From Fimenecus sp036652055 (lineage in GTDB: Bacteria; Bacillota; Clostridia; Oscillospirales; Acutalibacteraceae), in NCBI GenBank assembly GCA_036652055.1, contig JAVVWP010000043.1:1-9299 (forward strand): DNA of 9,299 nucleotides, given 5' to 3'. Below are positions 1 to 7,200 of this stretch, one piece after another. The notes under the pieces were generated by a model. It searched no databases. It was not told where the DNA came from and worked only from the letters and a program-made list of their open reading frames with translations. A program made the position numbers and the translations under genes. Each line of letters begins with the position of its first letter. Positions within the stretch are counted from its first letter, which is position 1.

Positions 1-132
1 GCTGTTTATCATAAAAGTGAAGATATTTTTAAACTGCCCCTAAAGATTTTAGAGATAAATCCTCAATATAAAATTTATTTAAGGCATCATCCATATATCC
101 CCTGCTGGGATTTGAATTTGTATGCTTTTTAG
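1..132 (+). CDS. FkbM-family methyltransferase, C-terminal fragment (5' end outside window)
   Basis: Frame 1 is open from the first base and gives 43 residues before a TAG at 130-132. The visible tail contains SVYHK-like AVYHKSEDIFKLP, then INPQYKIYLRHH and a final WDLNLYAF. This pattern (a 'YHK..D...iP..i...NP.Y..yLRHY......E..LYA' ending) is what I recall at the C-terminus of FkbM-type SAM-dependent methyltransferases, often found in surface-glycan or glycosyltransferase clusters. The SAM-binding core lies outside the window, so catalysis cannot be judged. No strong terminator follows the stop, and the next gene has its own promoter about 120 bases on. The family call rests only on this short tail and on memory of the motif; another Rossmann methyltransferase is possible. 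Confidence 0.62.
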   Translation, partial: AVYHKSEDIFKLPLKILEINPQYKIYLRHHPYIPCWDLNLYAF

Positions 133-180
133 TGAATTTCTATCTAAGAAGTGTTGCACTTGATTTGACAATCTGCCGAC

Positions 181-200
181 AGCTTCCTCCAGAGGAAGCG
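181..200. repeat. Perfect short hairpin, possible remnant of an intergenic repeat
   Basis: GCTTCCTC (182-189) is followed after two bases by its exact reverse complement GAGGAAGC (192-199); realistically this is a 7-bp stem with a four-base loop. It is GC-richer than the surrounding AT-rich gap. Neither side carries a T-run, so it is a poor intrinsic terminator for the upstream gene. Read on the minus strand, the context CCTCAC-hairpin-TGTCGGCAG resembles dispersed hairpin repeats common between genes in Ruminococcaceae, but that link is from memory only. Confidence 0.4.
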
Positions 201-253
201 TGAGGTTATCCTAAATTCAATTTTCAAAAGCAGAGTATTTTAAATGATTTTAC

Positions 254-282
254 TTGTTTTTTAATATTATTTGGTGTATAAT
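254..282 (+). promoter_or_regulatory. Sigma-A-type promoter for the coaX operon
   Basis: A perfect -10 box TATAAT lies at 277-282. Seventeen bases upstream is TTGTTT (254-259), a weak -35 that keeps the TTG core. Transcription would begin near 289, giving a leader of about 47 bases before the coaX ATG, too short for a known riboswitch. The -10 sits inside a near-perfect 13-base palindrome, GTGTAT-A-ATACAC (274-286), which could be a repressor site or chance. It is the only convincing promoter upstream of the four forward genes. Confidence 0.6.
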
Positions 283-335
283 ACACTGAATTTAAATCAT
301 AGTGACAAACGCTTTTGAGAGGATTGGTCTTTGGA

Positions 336-1103
336 ATGCTTTTAACTGTTGACATTGGAAACACAAACATTACACTCGGAATTTTCGACAATGAAAATCT
401 TATTTATGTCGCAAGACTTGCTACTGAAAAATATCGAACCGATGACCAATATGCCATCGAGCTTTTAAATATTATGGCTCTTAACTCTATAAAGCCAACT
501 GATATTAATGGTGCTATTATCAGCTCTGTTGTTCCACCGCTGACTGACACTATTAAATCTGCAATTATGAAAGTTTCTTCTGTAAAGGCTGTTGTTTTAG
601 CTCCGGGAGTTAAAACTGGTCTTAACATTTTAATTGATGACCCTGCACAGCTTGGTGCTGACCTTGCAGCTGGAGGCGTCGGTGCAATCGCTTATTACCC
701 TTTGCCCTGCACTGTTATTGACCTTGGAACTGCTACTAAATTATATGTAGTTGACGAAAATTCAGGATTTCACGGCGGTGTTATTGCCCCAGGAGTTGCA
801 ATTTCGCTTAACGCTTTGACTTCTACCAGCTCACTTCTTCCGACAATCAGCCTTAATTCACCATCAAAAGCCTGCGGAACTAACACTGTTGAGTGTATGC
901 AGTCTGGCTCTATTTTTGGAACTGCCGCTATGATTGACGGGCTACTTGACCGCCTTGAAAAAGAACTCGGAACGCCAAAATCAATTGTCGCAACTGGTGG
1001 CTTTGCATCTTGCATTATTGGTGAATGTTCGCATAAAATAGAATGTGACCCTGATTTATTATTGAAAGGTCTTTACCAAATTTATAATAAAAATACCAAA
1101 TAA
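336..1103 (+). CDS. coaX: Type III pantothenate kinase (CoaX)
   Basis: Catalyses ATP-dependent phosphorylation of pantothenate to 4'-phosphopantothenate, the first step of CoA synthesis, in the cytoplasm. The 255-residue length is normal for the family. Visible ASKHA-fold motifs are the N-terminal phosphate loop TVDIGNTN (residues 4-11, with D6), GAD (107-109, D109 being the expected catalytic Asp), DLGTAT (129-134), the PGV segment (152-154), the MQSG/GxAAMIDGL stretch (188-203) and ATGG (219-222). I chose the ATG at 336 because family members begin MLLTVDIGNT; GAGAGGA at 317-323 is the ribosome binding site, at a slightly long spacing of 12. Upstream in-frame TTG codons at 315 and 324 overlap or crowd that site. 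Two oddities: L110 where many homologues have Arg after GAD, and K135 where the motif usually reads GTATT. It heads a forward operon with an S component that may bring in its substrate. Confidence 0.93.
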   Translation: MLLTVDIGNTNITLGIFDNENLIYVARLATEKYRTDDQYAIELLNIMALNSIKPTDINGAIISSVVPPLTDTIKSAIMKVSSVKAVVLAPGVKTGLNILIDDPAQLGADLAAGGVGAIAYYPLPCTVIDLGTATKLYVVDENSGFHGGVIAPGVAISLNALTSTSSLLPTISLNSPSKACGTNTVECMQSGSIFGTAAMIDGLLDRLEKELGTPKSIVATGGFASCIIGECSHKIECDPDLLLKGLYQIYNKNTK

Positions 1104-1150
1104 TTTTTCTCGCTAAATTTTGCGTTGCATCCGAATTTCGGAGCAGCAGC

Positions 1151-1157
1151 AAGGAGG
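1151..1157 (+). promoter_or_regulatory. Strong ribosome binding site that fixes the ECF S-component start
   Basis: AAGGAGG lies seven bases before the ATG at 1165. It is a near-perfect anti-SD match and decides the start against an in-frame TTG further upstream at 1120, which would put this site inside the coding region. Confidence 0.85.
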
Positions 1158-1164
1158 AATATAT

Positions 1165-1800
1165 ATGAAAAATTCGAATGTAAAGGCTAACAGAAAGAAT
1201 ATTCTTATGTTAGTCGAAACCGCACTTCTCACTGCAATTATCCTTGTGATGACTTTCACAAAACTTGGGTATATTGCCGTAGGCCCTCTGGTGTTATCAG
1301 TTATGATGGTTCCCGTCACTATTGGTGCTATCAGCCTTGGCCCTTGGATTGGTGCATTTTTAGGTCTTGTCTTTGGCGTTACAAGCTTTATGCAATGCTT
1401 TATGGGCGATGTTTTAGGCTCTATACTTGTTTCTTCAAGTATGTTTAAAACATTTATTGTTTGTATTGTGCCACGAGTTCTCGCAGGTCTTTTAACTGGG
1501 CTTATTTTTAAAGCCTGTGCTAAGGTTGACCGAAAAAAAGGTTGGTCGTATGTTGTCACAAGCATTTGCGGTCCACTTCTCAACACTGTTTTCTTTTTAG
1601 GATTTTTAGCGATTTTCTTTTGGGGACTTAAATTTACCCCAGAGCAATCAACTAATCTTGGCGGAGTAAACACTGTTCTTCAAACAGTTATTGCTATTGC
1701 CCTTGGTATTAACGCTCCTATTGAGGTTGTTGTTGGTGGTGTATTATCATCAGGAATTAGCAAGGCTCTCGCTGTTGCAATGAAGAAAATGAAAATATGA
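1165..1800 (+). CDS. ECF transporter S component, probable pantothenate-specific (PanT-like)
   Basis: A 211-residue integral membrane protein of the energy-coupling-factor S-component type: it binds a vitamin outside the membrane and delivers it with the shared EcfA/EcfA'/EcfT module, which is not encoded here. Hydrophobic segments fall at about residues 12-31, 40-58, 60-76, 94-117, 128-153 and 168-204, fitting six helices. The first helix carries an AxxxA pair (A20, A24), a known contact motif between S components and EcfT, and PRVLAGLLTG (103-112) matches the ECF_trnsprt family. The start is fixed by the strong AAGGAGG site. It lies 61 bases after coaX with no terminator between, and 18 bases before the next gene. 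Substrate is inferred from the coaX neighbour: pantothenate is most likely, but other vitamins cannot be excluded because S-component specificity is hard to read from sequence. Confidence 0.85.
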   Translation: MKNSNVKANRKNILMLVETALLTAIILVMTFTKLGYIAVGPLVLSVMMVPVTIGAISLGPWIGAFLGLVFGVTSFMQCFMGDVLGSILVSSSMFKTFIVCIVPRVLAGLLTGLIFKACAKVDRKKGWSYVVTSICGPLLNTVFFLGFLAIFFWGLKFTPEQSTNLGGVNTVLQTVIAIALGINAPIEVVVGGVLSSGISKALAVAMKKMKI

Positions 1801-1818
1801 GTTTTAAGGGGTAGCATT

Positions 1819-2487
1819 ATGCGAAATCCATTCATTAGAAAAGATTTAGATACTATTTCCCAAAAAACAAAATATGATTATGTTAAAGAAACTAAGCGTG
1901 ACAACTTTACTTTTCTTAACAAAACGATATGCAAAAAAAATCAAACTGTGTTGATTGGCGATTCAATTATTGAAATATATAATGTTACTGATTTATTTTT
2001 TGACTATACTAAAGAAAGCGGAATTGCTGTTTATAACCGTGGAATAAGCGGTGACACAAGTGATAGGCTTCTTGAAAGATTTAATGATAATGCACTTTTA
2101 ATTGAGCCACGCAATTTAGTCATTTTAATAGGTACTAATGATATTGGAATTTCAGATTTCAGCTTTACCACAGGTAATGTTGAAAAAATGCTATCCCTTG
2201 CTAAAGAAAAATGCCCCGATGCAAATATAATCTTAGAGGCAATTTTACCTGTAAACAATCACTTTAGAATTCGAATGGTCGGTGACCGAAACAACAAGCA
2301 TATTGCAATGCTTAACGCAAAGCTTAAAGAAGTTGCTCTTAAATACGATGTGACTTTTGCAGATTTTACAAGTGCTTTGTCTTGCGAAAACGGCGAATTT
2401 AAAAAAGAATTCACTTATGATGGCTTGCATCCAAACGCAGTAGGCTTTAATGAAATTAGCAAAAACCTTATCCCGCTATTAAAATAA
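1819..2487 (+). CDS. SGNH/GDSL-family hydrolase (esterase/lipase-like), cytoplasmic
   Basis: A 222-residue serine hydrolase of the SGNH clan, which cleaves ester bonds in acyl or acetyl groups of lipids, sugars or glycans. All four signature blocks are present: block I GDS (47-49, nucleophile S49), block II RGISGD with oxyanion-hole G78, block III GTND with N107, and block V DGLHPN with D201 and H204. The protein is therefore expected to be active. The N-terminus (MRNPFIRKDLD) is charged with no signal peptide or membrane helix, so it should act in the cytoplasm, unlike many secreted GDSL enzymes. AAGGGG at 1806-1811 lies seven bases before the ATG. It follows the S component by 18 bases and precedes prfB by 46, so it is probably co-transcribed. 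The substrate cannot be told from the sequence, and nothing ties it to CoA metabolism beyond position. Confidence 0.88.
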   Translation: MRNPFIRKDLDTISQKTKYDYVKETKRDNFTFLNKTICKKNQTVLIGDSIIEIYNVTDLFFDYTKESGIAVYNRGISGDTSDRLLERFNDNALLIEPRNLVILIGTNDIGISDFSFTTGNVEKMLSLAKEKCPDANIILEAILPVNNHFRIRMVGDRNNKHIAMLNAKLKEVALKYDVTFADFTSALSCENGEFKKEFTYDGLHPNAVGFNEISKNLIPLLK

Positions 2488-2533
2488 TACTCTCACAGCT
2501 TTTAGATAATTATTAAGTAAAGGAAAACAATTT

Positions 2534-3655
2534 ATGCTTCAATTTGAAGAACTAAACCTTAGAATGTTAGAACACACAAAAACTTTAGATGATTTGGCTG
2601 ATGCTCTTGGTCTTTCAAAAATGAAAGAGGAAATTATTGAGCTTGAAAAGATGTCCGCAGAAAATGGCTTTTGGGACGACCTTGAAAATTCTCAAAAAGT
2701 TCTTCAAAGGACAAGTTCGCTCAAAAACAAGGTTGCAACATATCAAAAGCTTAGAGCTGAATATGAAGATACCCTTGTTATGATTGAGCTTTCTAATGAA
2801 GAAGAAGATCTTGAATTGTTTCCTGAATGTGAAACCTGCGTTAAGAATTTTGAAAAAAATCTTAATACACAAACACTTACTACACTTTTAAGCGGTGAGT
2901 TTGACAGCAAAAATGCTATTATTACTTTTCATGCAGGGGCAGGCGGCACTGAGGCTCAAGACTGGGCACAGATGCTTTTTAGAATGTACTGCCACTGGGG
3001 TGAAAGGCACAACTATAAGGTTAGCACTCTTGATTATCTTGATGGCGATGAGGCTGGTCTTAAATCGGCAAGTATCTTGATTGAAGGCGAAAATGCCTAT
3101 GGATTTTTGAAAAGTGAAACAGGCATTCACAGGCTTGTTCGTGTTTCTCCTTTTGATTCTTCAGGCAGGCGTCACACCTCTTTTGCATCTCTTGAGGTTA
3201 TGCCTGAAATTGACGATACCATTGAAGTTGACCTCGCTCCCGAAGATATTAAAATGGATGTTTATCGTGCAAGCGGTGCAGGTGGGCAAAAGGTTAACAA
3301 GACTTCATCTGCTGTTAGGCTAACTCATATTCCGACCGGAATTATAGTTTCTTGCCAAGTTGAAAGAAGTCAGCATCAAAATCGTGAGGTTGCACTTCGT
3401 ATGCTTAAATCAAAGCTTGTTGAAATTAAAGAGCGTGAACATCTTGATAAGATTTCTGATATTAAAGGCGACCAAAAAGAAATAGGTTGGGGCAGTCAAA
3501 TCCGTTCTTATGTATTTATGCCATATACTCTTGTTAAAGACCACAGAACAAACTTTGAAATGGGCAATATAAATGCGGTTATGGACGGCGATATTGATGG
3601 ATTTATCAACGCTTATCTAAAATCTGAGTCGCAAAAAAATCTTCAGACTCAATAA
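2534..3655 (+). CDS. prfB: Peptide chain release factor 2 (RF2)
   Basis: Recognises UGA and UAA stop codons in the ribosomal A site and triggers hydrolysis of peptidyl-tRNA. The 373-residue protein has the helical N-terminal domain (about 1-110), the stop-codon-reading tripeptide SPF (205-207), which marks RF2 as against the PxT of RF1, and the catalytic GGQ (250-252) in RASGAGGQKVNKT. Both motifs sit at the same residue numbers as I recall for E. coli RF2. AAAGGA (2519-2524) precedes the ATG by nine bases. The N-terminal region reads straight through in one frame: at the place where many prfB genes have an in-frame UGA and a programmed +1 shift (around residue 26, ADALGLSKMKEE) there is no stop codon, so the autoregulatory frameshift appears absent. 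It is the last gene of the forward run and is followed by a strong terminator. Confidence 0.97.
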   Translation: MLQFEELNLRMLEHTKTLDDLADALGLSKMKEEIIELEKMSAENGFWDDLENSQKVLQRTSSLKNKVATYQKLRAEYEDTLVMIELSNEEEDLELFPECETCVKNFEKNLNTQTLTTLLSGEFDSKNAIITFHAGAGGTEAQDWAQMLFRMYCHWGERHNYKVSTLDYLDGDEAGLKSASILIEGENAYGFLKSETGIHRLVRVSPFDSSGRRHTSFASLEVMPEIDDTIEVDLAPEDIKMDVYRASGAGGQKVNKTSSAVRLTHIPTGIIVSCQVERSQHQNREVALRMLKSKLVEIKEREHLDKISDIKGDQKEIGWGSQIRSYVFMPYTLVKDHRTNFEMGNINAVMDGDIDGFINAYLKSESQKNLQTQ

Positions 3656-3670
3656 TTAAAAACAATTTGA

Positions 3671-3715
3671 AAACGCTACTGTGAAGGTATTAGACTTTAC
3701 AGTAGCGTTTATATT
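3671..3715. terminator. Bidirectional intrinsic terminator between prfB and the Hpt gene
   Basis: Arms 3671-3686 (AAACGCTACTGTGAAG) and 3695-3710 (CTTTACAGTAGCGTTT) form a 16-bp stem with one G-U pair and an eight-base loop. On the plus strand ATATTTTTG follows, suiting the end of prfB 16 bases upstream. Read on the minus strand the stem is followed by TCAAATTGTTTTTAATT, so it can also stop the convergent Hpt transcript, which ends at 3752. Confidence 0.85.
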
Positions 3716-3735
3716 TTTGTTGATTTATATGGCGT

Positions 3736-3755
3736 GTAAAGCTACATTGCTTTAC
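3736..3755 (-). other. Hairpin overlapping the stop codon of the Hpt gene
   Basis: GTAAAGC (3736-3742) and GCTTTAC (3749-3755) make a perfect 7-bp stem with a six-base loop. One arm includes the TAA stop of the Hpt gene. There is no U-run right after it in the minus direction, so it is more likely an mRNA 3'-end structure upstream of the main terminator than a terminator itself. It may be chance in AT-rich DNA. Confidence 0.35.
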
Positions 3756-4159
3756 GAGATTTTTTGAGGCTGCTCTTTTAATATTTCTTTTAATTTTTCA
3801 TTTTGGCTTTTAAGCTTATCAAATTGAATTAAAAGTTCATCAAAATCAGGAGTTGGCTCTTTTCCATTGTTATCTTTTCTCACTGCATCTACAATAATAG
3901 TTACCTGCTTAAACATTGGGGTTATTCCCATATTGCCAAGCACGCCCTTTAGCGTATGCGAACACTCAAAGGCACTACTAACATTCTTTTCTTTTAGTGA
4001 ATTATAAAGTTTTTCAAATAAATCATCATTAGAAACAGAGTTAAGACATTCTAAAAACAATTCGTCATCATTCAAAAATCGTTCACGAGCGCCATTTACA
4101 TCGCATTGCCAATTTAAAAGCTTATCATAAATCTTATTCATACGCATTTTTGCGGTCAT
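3752..4159 (-). CDS. Free-standing Hpt (histidine phosphotransfer) domain protein
   Basis: A 135-residue single-domain protein. The phosphotransfer motif is clear: FECSHTLKGVLGNMG at residues 64-78, with H68 the expected phospho-accepting histidine followed by the usual LKG...N.G pattern. Hpt proteins relay phosphate between receiver domains of hybrid kinases and response regulators. The C-terminal part (about 105-130) is rich in charged and Leu residues and probably helical or coiled-coil. It starts 62 bases after the large receiver/c-di-GMP protein on the same strand, with no terminator seen between, suggesting one transcript and a partnership, perhaps with receiver D57. Start choice is uncertain: Met1, Met5 (4147) and Met7 (4141) are all possible, and none has a good Shine-Dalgarno match; AAAGAAAGG lies about 26 bases too far upstream. 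No histidine kinase is encoded in the window. Confidence 0.85.
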   Translation of the reverse strand: MTAKMRMNKIYDKLLNWQCDVNGARERFLNDDELFLECLNSVSNDDLFEKLYNSLKEKNVSSAFECSHTLKGVLGNMGITPMFKQVTIIVDAVRKDNNGKEPTPDFDELLIQFDKLKSQNEKLKEILKEQPQKIS

Positions 4160-4221
4160 TAATATGCTATTTAAAGCAGCCGCAGCCTTTCTTTAGATTT
4201 TTTTGGTTTTAATATTAAAGG

Positions 4222-7200
4222 TTATTCGCATTCTACCCACGGTTCATTATTATAGATGCTACACTGATTTTTGCCATTCTTTTTAGCCTCATAAAGTGCG
4301 CTATCAGCATTTTCATATAATAATTCAAAGGTATTACTCTTATCATTAGAAATTGCAATTCCGAGCGAACAAAGAGTGAAAATTTTAGTTTTATCAGTAT
4401 TGCTGTTTTGGATTTCATAAAGCAGCTCTTTGCATTTTAATTCAACAATTTTTTGCGACGGTGCATTTGTCATAAATACAAGGAACTCGTCGCCACCCAT
4501 TCTTGCAACAATATCCCCCTGCCTGAAGAATGAATGAAGAAGCTGTGCGAGCCTTCTTAAAACATCATCTCCATAAGCGTGACCATAAGTATCGTTTATC
4601 TGTTTGAAATTATCAATATCAAGCATTATCATTGCATAGGTATTGTCAGAATTTTTGAGGATTGTCTTTATTAGCTCTTCAGCAGTTGAACGGTTATAAA
4701 CTCCAGTCATCTGGTCAAGCTGTGAACGAAGCACAACATCATTATATTCTTTTATTATTTCTGAAAAGCGTTTGCCCGAATCTATAACATTATTAACACG
4801 CTTTAAAACAACTTCGCCAATAAAAGGTTTGACTATATAGTCATTTGCACCAAGTGACAAGGTGTTCATTTGCACCTGTTGATTTTCATCAGCTGTTATT
4901 AAAATTACTGGTATATCAACAATTGCCTCGTTCAAATTTTTGTATTTTAAAAATTCTTCTGAGTCCATTTTTGGAGTAATAATATTAAGAAGTATTAAAT
5001 CAACATAGTTTTTGTTTTCATTAAGGATTTCTATTGCATCTTCGCCATTTGTTGCCTCTAAAACACGATAATCATTTTGAAAAATCTCTTTTAAAATCAC
5101 ACGATTAATTTCATCATCATCAACAATGAGGATTGTTCTTATGTCTGTTCTATAATCAATAGCTTTTCGGCGTTTATTAAGCTCAGCGTCAAATTGCTTT
5201 TGCACTGTAATATCTGAAAGCGCCCCTAAAATGACATGCTTTTCACCTATTTTATTGATATATTTTAGCTTTAATAATATCCAAAGGCTCTTACCGTTTG
5301 CAAGGTGCCTTATGTATTCGCATTCGGCGGTTTCTTCAGTTTTAATAACTGAATTAAAAGCATTTAAAACAACTGCTCTATAAATTGGCTCGATTGCACT
5401 AAGTGGATTATCAAGCTTTATTGCAAGGTCATCATATCCAAGCATTTCATAAAACGCACCATTTACACGCAAAATTTCAATTCTGTCATTTTGAAATTCG
5501 TATATTAGTATTGGCTGTAAAACATTACTAAACAGCATTTCCATTTGGGCATCTGTTGACCATATTGAATCAGCATTAAATTTGTTCATTTCTTTGCGTC
5601 TTTCAATCGGTTTAAGGTCAGCGGCAGAATTTCCTGCCATTCTTTTTTCATATTCATCAATAGGTTCAGGCTTTGCAAAATAATAGCCTTGTACAAATTC
5701 GCAGCCTATACTTCTAAGAAAATCAACCTGTGGCTTTGTTTCAACTCCCTCAACTATAACAGGGATATTCAGCCATTTTGCCATTCTAACAACCGATGCG
5801 ATTATATTTTCGCCACGCCCCACGATTTCAGTTTTGCTTAAAAATCTCATATCAATTTTAAGAATGTCAACAGGAATATCTTTTAGAATGTTAAGTGATG
5901 AATAGCCACTTCCAAAATCGTCCATCATAATAACAAATCCGTGTTCTTGAAGTTTTTTAACAGTTTCAAGCATTACTATTGGGTTGTCTGTATATGCACT
6001 TTCGGTAAGCTCCAAGTTGAGTGAGGAAGTAGGAATGCCATATTTTTCAACAAGCTCTATCATATTATCAACAAATTTAGGATTGTAAATATCAACTCTT
6101 GAAATATTAACTGACACAGGAGTGACTGGCTTTCCCTCGTCCATCCATTTTCTGATAGATTTGCACGCACTTTCCCAAACAAAATAGTCAAGCTTCATTA
6201 TAAAGCCATTTTTTTCAAATACCGGAATAAAATCGGCAGGTGAAAGCATACCTTTTTTGGGGTGAATCCATCTAACAAGGGCTTCACAACCAGCAGGTTT
6301 TGAATCGTGCAAGCTATATTTTGCCTGAAAATAAATTTTAAACTGCCCATTATCAAGAGCATAATTCATTTCGTTTGTAATTTCTTGCTCGGCTTTAAGC
6401 TTGTCACTCATTTTGGTATTATAATAAGCAAAATAATCAATATAGTTGCCTTTTACTGCTTTACTTGCAAGAGTTGCTTTATTGTAATAGGTTTCTACGC
6501 CTTTGTTGCTATCTTTTATAATATAAATTCCAACTGACGGAACAATATCATATTCTGTGTTGTATTCGGATAAGCTTTCTCTAAACGACCTAATAAATTC
6601 CTCAATTATTTTTTTATTGTATGGCACACAAACGCCAAAAATATCTGATTCTATTCTGCCATAGGTTGTTTTTTCAAAATATGTTTCAATCATCATAACT
6701 TGGCTTGCTATATACATTAACATTCTATCGCCTTCGCTTGTACCAAAATATGAGTTTATAAGTTGGAACCTATCAATATCAAGACGAATAAATGCAAAAT
6801 CTTCATCGCTGTATTTTTTAAGCATACGCTCGGTTTCCATAAAAAACTTGCTTTTATTATAAATATTTGTAAGGGTATCAAATTCAGCAAGATATTTTAG
6901 CTGATTAAAAATGCCAAGCTGACTTCTGTCAATAGCATTTTTTAGTCTGAATTTTATTATTTTTGCATTATACGGTTTTGAAACAAAATCCCACGCACCA
7001 AGCTTAAGTGCTTTTATTTCGTTTTCACTATCTGAATTTCCTGTTGTAATTATTATTGGCACATTGTTATATCTTTCATTTTCTTTTATCTTTTTTAAAA
7101 ATTCATATCCATCCATTACGGGCATAATTATATCAAGCATAACCGCAGAAAGTTCCGCAGAATGCGTCATTAAAATATCAAGTGCTTCTTTACCGTTTTC

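Noticed and set aside
315..335. TTG at 315 as the coaX start, adding seven residues (MRGLVFG)
   Set aside because: It overlaps the GAGAGGA ribosome binding site, and the family begins MLLTVDIGNT, matching the ATG at 336.
1130..1142. TCCGAA-T-TTCGGA hairpin between coaX and the S component as a terminator
   Set aside because: With a realistic loop the stem is only about four pairs and no T-run follows; it does not separate the two genes.
1120..1164. Upstream in-frame TTG start for the ECF S component
   Set aside because: The added residues are polar and unlike the family, and the AAGGAGG site at 1151-1157 would be inside the gene; the ATG at 1165 is clearly better.
1113..1673. 186-codon open frame antisense to the ECF S component
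   Set aside because: Its product is low-complexity Pro/Thr/Lys-rich with no recognisable domain, and the opposite strand has a strong ribosome binding site and a clear membrane-protein family match.
2488..2533. Separate promoter for prfB (GATAAT at 2505-2510)
   Set aside because: No acceptable -35 lies at 16-18 bases upstream; co-transcription from the coaX promoter is simpler.
6307..6537. 76-codon plus-strand open frame inside the signalling gene
   Set aside because: It is an antisense shadow of the EAL/GGDEF1 region, hydrophobic only because of AT-rich codons, with no family match.
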